Part shown: one piece after another, positions 1 to 10,836 of the stretch
How positions within the stretch are numbered: position 1 is the stretch's first letter
How the letters are laid out: the number at the start of each line of letters is the position of its first letter
Assembly: GCF_029852145.1 (NCBI RefSeq)
Contig: NC_079976.1
Location: 24,516,924-24,580,923, forward strand
DNA from: Microplitis mediator
Lineage: Eukaryota > Arthropoda > Insecta > Hymenoptera > Braconidae
Length of the DNA stretch: 64,000 nt
Direction: 5' to 3'
Made by a program: the position numbers and the translations under genes
The notes under the pieces: generated by a model
Told to the model about the DNA's origin: nothing
Database searches by the model: none
What the model saw: only the letters and a program-made list of their open reading frames with translations

Positions 1-3000
1 TATAGATGGCCACGTGCATTCGCTAAATATGATTGATGATGCAAGCGCGTTACCCGGATTGACCTGCAAAATTGTTGAATTAGAAGAAGCGGATAAGGAA
101 ACGATGCATTTATTGGTATTTTTGTTCATGCAATTTCTGTCACGACAAGATCAGGTGAGAAATTATTTCAACGATTTAAATCCAAATATAATAAGCGGAA
201 AATTATAGTTTTTATTTAAATTCCATTTTATTGCCAATAGACGGCGGAATTGCGCAGAAAAAAAATTTAACTTGAGTTAATAATTTTTTCTTCTTCGAAA
301 TTAAATTTTTGTTTTGAGTTATTCTGCTTTTTTAATTCGTAAAAATGTTCACTTGTATAAAAAATAGAAAAATTTTTAAATTCAATTTTGACCCACGTAT
401 TTCATTCTTTAAACCAAGAGCCTGATATTCTTGTCCTAAGAATATCATTCTTTTGATTTAAGACACTAGCGACTTAATTTCAGACGGCACTATCACATAA
501 AACATGTACATTTTTTTTAATTATACTGAAAAAAAAGCGGCTTTAACCTCATGCATGATAATGTCTAAATATTGGCCAGCCATGAGTAAACATGCTCCTG
601 TTTGAAGAAGCATAGAAAAATAATTTAACTTTTGAATTAGCTTATTATGACAGTATTATTTCATACTTATAGTGCTTACTATCTGAAAAACAAATTTGAA
701 ATTTGTTCCCGCAACGGGTCTCGAACTCTCTACCGTCGTGTTACGAAGCTCGTTCGCCGTCCACTAGGCTGATCCATCTCATTAATTTGCTAGGATTCTT
801 AGCGTCTCTTTCAAACTCAGAGCTGTAAAAATTACAAGTGACCTGTTTACCCTAACATGTCATGAATATAATTAAATTATAAATGAAAATTTTATTTTAC
901 TGTCCCATAAAACGTGAATTCTTTTACTGTTGCTCGATTTATAAGGCAATTAAAATGCGTCAGATGCCTCTTTTCCATAGTCAATTATTCACAGTTGAAC
1001 GTAGACTCCGGAGAGGCGATGATAGACAAGACTTATTAGTACTTCCTAATTGTCATAGTGTTAAATATGATGAGTCGTTCATTGTTAGCGCAATAAGGGC
1101 GTGGAATAAACTACCACCCTAGTAGCAATGGAATTGGGCAAGATTCTTTGGCAAGATACTTGAAGAAGCACTTTGTAAAGAATTGTACAATTCTCGACCA
1201 AGACACTTGATCAAGAATCTTTATCCAGACTGGCTGCAGACTTGGGCCAGTCTGTGACCAGAATTTGACCAGATTCTTGACCCAGAGTTTTGACATAGAC
1301 TTGCGCGAGAAACGCAAAAGACGACGAGCGCGCACCTATTTCCCTCCTTTCCACTTGAATGTAAAAAGTATAGTATTGCAGTGGTTCTCATTTATAGTTG
1401 AGTCAACAAGTTTAAAAATGTTATTTTTTTAAATTACGCATTGAGTTTGTAGTAATGCCTAGAAAAATTGATTTTCAGAATTTTCTAGCACTTAAAAAAT
1501 TTCGGAAGTTTTTGAATAGATTAAGATGAATAATTAAAATTATAAAAAATGGGAATAGAATTCCGAAAGTTGTGACAAATAGAAAATTGCTTCTTCTTTA
1601 ATAATCGTTTTTTAATTTTACGCTTCCTCTATTAATTTTTGAGTTATTGCTAATAATCAGAGTCTTTCGTTTTTTCTATTTGATTTTGACTTATAAAAAT
1701 TGCTATTTTTATTTGTAAAAAAAAATGTCTTGTCAAATTTAATGACGAATTCAATAAGCTGTCGCTCGCATTTTTAAAAAAACTAGATTCATTTTCTACA
1801 GAGAACTCATTTCTCGACTACAGTATTATAAATGAAACTAATGTAGAATGAGAACCTCTATATAGGATAGTCCCAAAGTTTAGCAATAGACAGCTCCAGA
1901 TTTCTGGTCAAATTCTTGACAAATTCTGACTACAGTCTGGCTCAAGTCTTGACCAATAATTTTGGTCAAGAATCTGGACCAATTCTTGTACAATTCTCGA
2001 TCGAAACCCTTTTTAAAGTATCTTGATCCAGGCTGGTACAAGGCTTTGACAAAATTGCTACTAGGGCAATAGACTGTACAAATGAATGTATTTTTAAGGA
2101 ATTTTGGAGATCATGCTTTAATTATTATCTGTCAAATTTAAAAGAGTGATTGATTGATAAATTATAATGAATGATATTTTTGTGATGATGATAGTGCATT
2201 ATTACTGTAAACGTAGATTACATTCGTATTTTTACGTTTATATTTACTTTTTATATTTGTTTTTATATATGATTATTAGGGTGGCCCAAAAAAACCGACT
2301 ATTTTTTTTGTGAGTCTCTTATGAAAATTTGTTGATTCAAAATGTTTTAAGAAGCCTCTCCAAAAATCAGCTCGATAAAAAATTTTCAAGAGGTCGCTCA
2401 CGAATTTTGAAAATATAAAAAATGATCGAAATTCGGATTTTTTTTTTCTAAATTCCTTCTTTCTCGTGGCAGCTATAGTTTATATTTATGAAATCATGAC
2501 TACGCTGAAAATTTCAGCCAAAAATTCAAATATTTAAACGGCGCTCAAGAATTTTTAATGTTTTCGAGTACTGTCTCTTGGATGTTTTCGAGCGACCTTT
2601 GAATATTAATAATAAAGCTTCTCAATTTTTTCACCATCAATTTGTATCATAATGAATAAAAATACAACCCGAGATATATAAATAATAAGTTATTTACATA
2701 CTTTTTTATTTTTTAATTCAATTTTTAGGTTTTTTTGCTTATTCAAAACTTACCCAATTTTATTGTTTAAGACTGTCCTGTATATTTTCGGTTATGCAAA
2801 AGTTATATTTAAGTGAAACGACAATAATTGAGTTATAAAAAAATACAAAAACTAATTCAAAGTATTAGTTACATATTATCAGTTAATATTCAAAATTCTT
2901 GAGCGCCGTTTAAATATTTTAATTTTGGGCTGAAATTTTCAGCGTAGTCATGATTTCATAAATATAAACTATTGCTGCCACGAGAAAAAAGAAATTTAGA

Positions 3001-6000
3001 ACCAAAAAATCCGAATTCCAATCATTTTTGATATTTTCAAAATTCGTGAGCGACCTCTTGAAAAATTTTAATCGAGCTGATTTTTGGAGTGGCCTCTTAA
3101 AACATCTTAAACCAACAAATTTTCATAAGAGACTCGAAAAAAAAAAAAATAGTCGGTTTTTTTGGGCCACCCTAATGATTATATATTTATACTATATACT
3201 TTTTGTATTAAATAATTTGTATCCGTGATGGCCGCAAGGAGCCTAGACTCCATGGCCAAATAACAATAAATAAATAAATAAATATTATAATGGGGCATTT
3301 TATAACATAATACTTACAGGCATATCCAACGGATGAAAGAACACTATCAAAAACTCAAGGAATAGTTTTACGTCACCTGTATCTACTCCTGGGTTACAAC
3401 CAAACCGAGCGAACATTTCACCTCCAACCCCAACGGCTAAGAATCTCCTCAGTATTCAATGTCTTCATATCAAACCTTTCCCAATTACTGGACCAAAACC
3501 ACGTAATGGGCTGGGTAATGATACCGCCAGTACTCTCAATACTACTCTACTGCCCATGTCCACCCCAAAGGCTCCCGCTGACTGATCACCAGCCGCCTAC
3601 TTACAGTCTCTGGTTCTTGGAGCCCAACATCAGACGTTCCTGGCTCATGTCTGTCCTCGTAATACTTTACAAGGTAATAATAATACTCACGTTGATATAA
3701 CAATCCAAACTAATCAAAGTTTTATATTGCATACTATTTCATTGATTTTCTTCTTGGCATACAATTTAAAAGTTCCTATTCCTATAATTACCGACAAAGT
3801 CTTCTTCACAATATATTAAAGACAACTTTCACACTAATTGAAAATATGAACACTAAAATACTAAATACTTGGGTTCTATAGCAATTTAGTTTCAAGTATT
3901 GTAATAATCTTATTTTACAATTGATTGACAGTATGAGTATGGACAACAACCATGGTGTACACAACTACAGTCATTGATAAAAGTAATCCTAAATACTCTG
4001 GATTCACAGCATCATCAATGCAAACGGATTCCTGCGACTGTCGTGATGGCAGGGCCACCATCTAGATCACGGGGTACCATCCAAAACCCTCCTTCCGTAC
4101 CTTTTTTTATATATTTTTATGATAATTTTTTTACAGACGTTTCTCAGCCCTCCCTGGGTGCAGACCACGAATTAATGACCAGCGTAGTCGGTGAAGGAGA
4201 CGACGAAAGTCCGCCAATGCGTACGCAAATGGTGTTAGTTCATCAACGCAGTGGAGTATCGTCGCATGCAATGGAAACTCATTGGGAAGAATCAGCGCCT
4301 GATCATTATACCAAACACCCGAGGTTACTTTTAAATTCATTAGATTATTTTTCGTTGGTTTATTTTATTTTCGCTTGTGCTTTGTTGTAACTATTTGTTA
4401 CAATTCGCTACTGTTCGATCCGTATTCTGAAGCTATTCGATCGCGGAGGACGTCGAGTCTGAATTAGCTGCAATACCTGAAAGCCCAAATTCCGATACTA
4501 CTTTGCACGATAGCAGTGCTGGATCCCTTGGAGAACTGGAGGACAGTTCAGCTCTTGCGGGACGCAGTGCTTCGATGATGATGATGATGACACGTACTTC
4601 TATTCCCGGAGGGTTTCTGTCACGTTCCATAGTGCCACATGATATCCCTGAACATCCAAAAGCTGAACCAAGTCGTCCAACATGGTTTCTTGGTAGTGAA
4701 GATGAGTCTCATCAGGTAACACCTAACTAATTATATAATCAACAGTTATAACTTGCTTATGAGTTGTTTAGGTTAGTACTAGCAGCCAAAAAAAATGGGG
4801 CGTACAAGAAGGCGTTAAAATGATGGTAGCTAATAGTTTATTATCACGACAACATGATGCGATGTCTAAGATTTCAGTAACTAAAGCTTCCAGTTCAACG
4901 GAGAAGAGTTTCACAGAATTTGAAAATAAAACTACCAATGCAATGGTTCCAACAACAGCTTTGGCTATTACAACGTTGCCTAATTTCTCACGGTAAATTT
5001 AGTGACTAGAAAACATTAGTTTTGAGAATTTCCATCTATTTCTTTGATGGAAATGTATATTTTAAGGCCCGAGCAATCTCCAAAAGATAAAAGTCCGGCT
5101 CTAAGCATCCGAACTGAACCATCAGAATCACCGGTAGCCAAACATCTAGGTCGTCAAAAGAATGTTGATTACACACCACCACTTTCCCTGACATCACCAC
5201 TTTCTCCGAACCAACTCGCACCAAGTGACGACTCAAGTTCCCCGGCAGTTAGTTCTATATCATCTTCCCAAATAACCAGTACTGACAATGGCCATCAACC
5301 GTGGTCAGGTCCAGCGCTGGTGACGCCAACCGTAGAACGACTTCTGCCGATAGGCAACAGCGGGATGCGTTCAGCGATAGCACGGTCAGCACATCGTTTG
5401 ATTCGTGATGACACATTTGGATCCCCAGAGTCTCCATTGTCTAAAATGGATGTGCTAACAGTCAGCTCGTCATTTGATCAAGACAGTGAGACTGGAGCGT
5501 CCAGTGATGTGACCAGTCCTCGCAGTATGTCGCAATTAGAATTCCCTATGCCCGAAAGGCTGCTACCGATTGGTGGTATCCAGGGACAGTGTATTTCAGG
5601 TTTGGTTGAACGTGTTCGTCAAGCTCTGGGCGTTCCTGAAGACGATCAATTACCACTGAGTCTTGCAACAGATCCAGGACGTGCATCACCCCAGAAACAA
5701 GACAGTATTACATCTGAATGTCTGTCCAGCGCAGCTTTAATTCCAATCAACGACAATATGCCGCCAAGCCGGTCAGCCAGTCCACGTCGCCTCATCAAAC
5801 AAGTCGCTCTAGAATCACCACCTCCCGTGGAAACTGATAATTTCAACTTTAATATATTCGAACACGAGCGTCGTCATAAATTCAAAGATTACACACGCAC
5901 TCGCGATCGAAATCGTCGCGGCTACATCAGCTCCAATCATCATCATCATTATCATGCTATGGGTCAAAGACGAATGGACTCTTGGACTCCAAATCAAACC

Positions 6001-9000
6001 ACGAGTATGGATCCTGCTGCCTTGCAGGCTTGTCACGCCGATTTCAATCTACGCCAGAGTTCATTTAGAATTGGGGACGAATGCATTTACGATCGCTGTT
6101 CAGAGTGTGGAACAATTAAAGAAGAATATTCCGATGAAGAATTGGGTCTTTGTATTATCACATTAGGGACATTTATTCATCGTGAACCAGCACTAGCTGC
6201 ACCAATGCTGCCAGAAATCCTCACTATCGTCACCAAGTAAGTCAACGCAATCTTTACTCGAGATTTTATTTATAATTTATAATTATATTCACAGAGTTGC
6301 ATTAAATGCCATGTATTCATGGCAAAATGAAACAAATATGCACTTACCAGGTGGAGCTATCAGTGTTGCTCATCAATTTTTGAGATGTGTATTGCACCAG
6401 TTAGCACCAAATGGAATATTTGTCCAAATGTTTCAAACACATATTAACGGTATTTATTTGATATCCCTCGACATATTAAAATTTATATTAAAATACTTTT
6501 TTTATTCTAGAAAATACGAGGAAGCAGTTTTTCAAGAGCGTGACTCAGGCACTGGTAGATTTCAATGAATTAAATCCGATAGCGCCGATTCAACTATTAC
6601 TCGAAACATTAAATAATAAAAAATCATTGCCAGTTGATAATTTGCCGACAATATTACATAATATCGCGTGTTATTTAGATTGTTTACCCCTAGAAGCAGG
6701 CCTAGGACCAGGCGCAACAACCTGGGGTGGATTGTTGGCACAATTCGAGTCATTTTTCCGTCGATTGATATTATTGCTTTCGTCTATTGAAGACACAACT
6801 TCTTTGTTACGTATCATGATATCTATCCTCAAAGTGCCTGGCATCCAACAAACGAAGGTTGGCTTTAAATATTTTTTTCAATAGTCCAACAATTTTTCAA
6901 TCAAAATATTTTATTTTAGAGTATCTTGGATCCATTTTCAAAAGTCTTGAGCTATTCGATCCAGCATTGTCACCTCAAGTATTCATATCTAACAGACTTG
7001 TGTTACTTATGCCACCGTGGATATCTCAGAGAGCGTGACAAACATTTCCTAGGACGTACAATCGTATTTGAGTTAGTCCAGGCAATGAAATTTAAAACAA
7101 ATATACCGGACAATAATTTTCTACTGTTGTTACAATTCGTTTTACAAGACGTAGGTGGTACGCTACCGACCACAGTCAATATTGAGAAGAGTATCAGTGG
7201 CGAGGTTTCATCCCAAATGTTTAATACCAATTCAACGGAAACATTAAGAAATCAAATGACCGACATCATTGACTTTTTAGCTGACGTACATTCGTTGAGT
7301 AAAATCAAAGTATGTTCGCAAAAAGGTTTCCAAAATTAATGTAATGTACAATATTAACAGTTATTGGTGATTTCAGAGTTACAATAAGGGTTTGCAAGCT
7401 GGTTTGAATGAAGATACGCTAGGTGGTACATTAAAGTGTGGCTTTGCACAATATTTAGCCTTAGAAATTACCCGAGGCAATAACAGGGAAAATAAAGCTA
7501 TTGCACGTTATCTTCCTTGGTTGTATAGTGCGCCATCCATGGTACCACAAGGGTAACTATTATTACTTGGTTAATTAAAAAACTTTCGAGTCTGTCTTGG
7601 ACTACTCGGCCATCCTGAATTCTAAATTAATCAATTGATTGATTAACTGATAATAAGTTTTAATGTGTAAGATGTATTTAAATGTTATAGGGCACGTGAG
7701 TATGTTGAATGTATAGGTCATATTAGATTATTATCATGGATATTACTGGGCGCACTGACCCATACGGCAATGAATGCCGGTAATCATTCGCACACACACG
7801 GACCACCGGGACCTGTTGCGCAGCCAATACCTCAAGAAGTATCATGTCACGTCGCTGATCATGTGCAAGTTATTTTTTCGGGATTCCCCGAACAATCAAA
7901 AGCATCGGTCCTACACATGTCCTCACTGTTCCATGCATTCATTTTGTGTCAAGTAAGCGATTTATTAATAAAATTTTTTCAGCTTGGTGATTAATTTGGT
8001 AATTATTTACAAGTGGAGTCAACCACATTTTTGGCCATAAAAAATCGAAAAATCAATATTTTCGAATGTTTTTGTTTAAATTGTTCTATTTTACGGCGGA
8101 TTTGAGAATTCACTTTGAAAAAAAAAAAAAATAATAATAATTGAAAAGATGGTATATTTTTATAATCGTACACACACAAAATTTGTGAAAAAAATAGCGC
8201 TAATTTTTACACGTTTTTGTGTGGGTATATTTTCATAATCGCACACGCACAGAATTTGTGAAAAATAATTTGAAAAATTATTAAAATAAAATATTAAGAC
8301 TTTTTTTAAATACTTTATTCATTCTTTTATAAGTCCGCCTCCAAATAGAACCATTTGAAAAAAAAAAAAAAAAATATTAATTTCACAATTTTTTTATATT
8401 AAATTATTATTGTTATAAATTTATAATTTTTTGAGATTTTTAAAAAATCAATAAAAAATTCTTATAATAAGATATGGAAAAATTTTTTTTTTTCAATGTA
8501 TTCATTTTTTTATGTACTTTTTGAAAAAAATTACTGCATTCTTCGAAAACATAAATATTAATTAAATTTCAATGAAAAACTAGTGATATAACATTTTTTT
8601 GAACTTTTAATTGTATAAAAAATATTTTTATTTTCATTTTTTAAAATTGACATATTTTTTTTCATAAATCCACCGTGAAATAGAACAATTTAAAAAAAAA
8701 ACGATTCGAAAATATTGATTTTTCGATTTTTTATGGCCAAAAATGTGGTTGACCCCACTTCGAAACAATTACCATTAATTTTATTAATTTCAGCTATGGA
8801 CTATTTATTTAGAAGAAATATCCCGTTCCAATGCAACAAATATCGAAAGTTATAACGTAACTATGAATATATTACTTGAGTTTTGGGGTAAAGTCACGCC
8901 GAATATTTTACAATTGGTATCGACATCTAAAGTCGTGAGTATTATTAATCATTTTTTAATCATAGTTGATGATAATGATTAATGGAATTTCAATTATTTA

Positions 9001-9400
9001 AGCTGGCAGAAATGGTTAATTTACACTTTTTAAGTCTACTAGAAGCACTTCTAGAATGTCAATCTGTACTATTGAGTAAATTATTTCCACTATGGAGCCA
9101 AATATTGTTTTCACATCACGTGCAGGTAATTTAAAATAGATAAATATTATTGTAGGTCTTTAATAAAAACAAGGAAATAAAATGAAACTCATTCGTTCTG
9201 AAAAATAGTTGCCGGGTCATTTACAAATGCGCTTACAAAATTGTCGAAATTTTCCGCCGACGCGGATGGCTGACAATTATATATCCAGCAGACGTGAATC
9301 AAATGCCGTATTATTACGTTGGTTGCGTCGGCTGCAATTTAGAATGGGACAAATCGAAGTCCAGTCTTCGACAGTTACCACACAATTTTATTCAATATAA
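1..9400 (+). CDS. unc79: UNC79 homologue, C-terminal ~1431 residues (5' partial)
   Basis: UNC79 is a large auxiliary subunit that, with UNC80, stabilises the NALCN/narrow-abdomen sodium-leak channel at the neuronal plasma membrane. Fifteen exons read in one consistent frame: 2-154, 3320-3673, 3932-4073, 4137-4323, 4433-4715, 4772-4992, 5067-6236, 6295-6449, 6511-6857, 6920-7309, 7377-7552, 7691-7952, 8794-8934, 9003-9125, 9209-9400 (TAA). Recognisable family stretches are PERLLPIGGIQGQCISGLVE, CSECGTIKEEYSDEELGLCI and the leucine-rich helical-repeat C terminus ending in VTTQFYSI. The middle (exons 3-7) is Ser/Pro-rich and low complexity, with a Met run and a His run. One intron (4074-4136) is only 63 nt; its donor was chosen because the alternative at 4097 shifts the frame into a stop. 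The acceptor before 4433 is the weakest boundary. No start codon is in the window. Family assignment is from remembered conserved segments; I am confident. Confidence 0.93.
705..780 (-). repeat. tRNA-like / SINE-head remnant
   Basis: On the minus strand there is an A-box-like CAGCCTAGTGG followed about 40 nt later by a B-box-like AGTTCGAGACC, the spacing of a tRNA-type Pol III promoter. A GCC/GGC D-stem can be drawn, but the anticodon and T stems pair badly, so this is not a functional tRNA. A tRNA-derived SINE head or tRNA pseudogene is more likely. Confidence 0.35.
1117..2068. mobile_element. Foldback/MITE-like element with CCCTAGTAGCAAT ends
   Basis: The left end CCCTAGTAGCAAT is matched by the inverted ATTGCTACTAGGG at the right end. 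The arms stay imperfectly complementary inward, with many CTTGACCAAGA-like repeats. It is inserted in the LINE ORF directly after the WNKLP codons. A 2-bp CA flank on both sides fits a short target duplication, and removing element plus one CA restores the reading frame. No coding capacity is seen. Confidence 0.7.
2279..3172. mobile_element. Foldback element with ~290-bp terminal inverted repeats
   Basis: The ends GGGTGGCCCAAAAAAACCGA and its inverse are followed by arms complementary for about 290 bp (2279-2570 with 2885-3172). TA dinucleotides flank both ends (2277-2278, 3173-3174), as in Tc1/mariner-type elements. The centre has no ORF. A diverged left arm of the same family starts at 54618. 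Confidence 0.8.
7998..8773. mobile_element. TIR element with 8-bp target duplication in last large UNC79 intron
   Basis: A 776-bp non-coding element starts GGTAATTATTT and ends with the imperfect inverse AAACAATTACC. Long palindromic arms follow (TCAACCACATTTTTGGCCAT on the left and its inverse on the right). Perfect ATTAATTT duplications flank it (7990-7997, 8774-8781). An 8-bp TSD fits hAT, P or Merlin-type transposition; the terminal bases do not decide among them. The right end is 20 bp from the next UNC79 acceptor (AG at 8792-8793). Confidence 0.8.
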
Positions 9401-9444
9401 TTTAAAATTTATTGTTTATTAATCAGCTGTAAATTTTCATTGTC

Positions 9445-9450
9445 AATAAA
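9445..9450 (+). promoter_or_regulatory. Polyadenylation signal of UNC79
   Basis: A canonical AATAAA lies 45 nt downstream of the UNC79 stop codon. Confidence 0.6.
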
Positions 9451-10836
9451 AAAATCTAATACTGTTTTAATTATCTCATTATTACTTTTATTTCGTAAAT
9501 AAAATTAAGTACGTGCTGAGCATTGAAAAGAAAAATTTAAATATATTAAATCCGAGTATCCCTAGTAGCATTTCGAGAAAAGTCGAAAATAAATCTTGAG
9601 ACAATGTGAATTGTCATCTTCTCCCTCAGCCTTGCGGTTCCCATTTTTCCCCGTCTCGTTGCCGTCTGAAACCACCTAAAGCTAGAGTCATAGTGCCATG
9701 GTCACATGACTAATTATCACCTCAATGCCTAACCGTGAGGGGAAGTGGGGAGCGAGCCCAAAAACTCAGCCCTAAGACCCTAAGGTGATTGAACTTCACT
9801 TCGATCCTGGATCAATTAGCGATAAGACGTATAATTTAGTTTTACTGTCATATACTAGCAATTTATTTGCGACTTTGTTAATACGGATAACTACTTTGTA
9901 AATCGGGAAATTAACTTGCGTTATAGTTGTATTACTAGCAATTCTCTTGCGATATACTTTACTGTCCAAGTTTACTGATTATCATAAACAAAGTTAGTTC
10001 CATTAAATATTACTGTACGTTACCGGCGATATACTCGCGATATAAAATTTATACTGTGCCACGAATCTGTCTACATTATATCCAGCGCTTGTATTTTCTT
10101 GTAAGTAATTTTGATTATTATAATTGGCAATAAACTTGCAAAGTATTCTGATTAATTCCTTTTATTCCATCTATCACTGTTCATCCTACTTATTTCCTAT
10201 TTTACTGGTAATGTTATTAAATAGTCTGATAAAATAAATATTAATTAAGTTACAAATAGTAATTTGACCATCAATAAGAATATTCTATAATTTTATAAGC
10301 CGTGAGGTAAGTTGATAAGTTTTCTCATACGTTGCCGAGTTTGAATAAGTGCGGGTCTTTGCTTTGCAAGAACCCCAGCCCACTGCTCTGTCCAAGTAAA
10401 ATAAAATTTGTTAGAGGCCAGCCTAAGCCAGGGTTCAACCCGCGAATTCTGGTGGCTGCTGGTAAAAATCGCGAAGACGAAAAGCGATTTGTCTCAATCT
10501 ATTTTTGAATTTTTATCGCAACCGAATGGAAACATTCAATAAATTAGACCGAAAATCGCTAAATTGTAGAATAGAGTATGGAGTCTTGGTATAAATCTTG
10601 TGATATCAACTTTCATTCGGACGAAATTATCTGCAAACTTTTTTCAAATGAATTTATAAATTCATATAAATTTCAAGTGTATATTTAACTTTTTAATAAA
10701 ATCAAATTAATATCGTGCTTAAAAATATAATTATTAAATATACCTTTCAATTTTTTTTCTACAGTTTAAAACTTAATATTACTGTCAATAATTTATTATT
10801 TCCAAATTAAATAAATAAAAAATTTTATAACTCGGT
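9451..10836. repeat. UNC79-TBRG1 intergenic region with a GC-richer unclassified repeat block
   Basis: About 9570-10500 is clearly richer in GC than the surroundings and has no ORF. It opens with CCCTAGTAGCA (9569), the terminal motif of the element at 1117-2068, and contains repeated ACTAGCAATT(T/C) phrases. The stretch around 10430-10460 (TGGTGGCTGCTGG) loosely recalls an LTR primer-binding region, but I could not find paired LTRs. 10500-10836 is ordinary AT-rich sequence plus the TBRG1 3' UTR. Confidence 0.4.

Larger units (their letters stand above)
930..3283 (+). mobile_element. 5'-truncated non-LTR retrotransposon 3' end, split by two nested insertions
   Basis: The last ~90 codons of a LINE pol ORF are visible: SFIVSAIRAWNKLP before 1117, then after the first insertion ending at 2068 the frame resumes as IDCTNECIFKEFWRSCFNYY and reaches a TGA near 2148. 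The same layout (SFIVTAVTVWNQLP, then IIDYNEFRSKCY) is seen in the LINE at 13496. The 3' UTR is interrupted by a second element (2279-3172) and ends in a GGCC...GGCC hairpin (3227-3257) and an ATAAATAAATAA tail. It lies in sense orientation in the UNC79 intron and is dead. Confidence 0.75.
155..3319. other. Large UNC79 intron made mostly of repeats
   Basis: The 3.2-kb intron between the first two visible UNC79 exons holds a degenerate tRNA-like block (about 705-780), a 5'-truncated LINE 3' end, and two long foldback elements nested inside that LINE. The remaining 155-700 stretch is plain AT-rich DNA in which I see nothing. Confidence 0.8.

Noticed and set aside
705..780. Functional tRNA gene on the minus strand
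   Set aside because: A- and B-box similarity exists, but the anticodon, T and acceptor stems do not pair.
3028..3228. 66-codon ORF in the UNC79 intron
   Set aside because: It lies inside the right arm of the foldback element and its LINE flank; composition-driven.
3974..4390. Uninterrupted 138-codon reading frame through UNC79 exons 3-4
   Set aside because: The middle (4074-4136) is a 63-nt intron in the same frame: it has GT-AG ends and a T-rich tract, and encodes a hydrophobic, non-family stretch. The last part runs into the next intron.
9569..10500. Solo LTR between UNC79 and TBRG1
   Set aside because: A GC-richer block with a PBS-like phrase was noted, but no TG...CA boundaries with a target duplication could be established, so it is left as an unclassified repeat.
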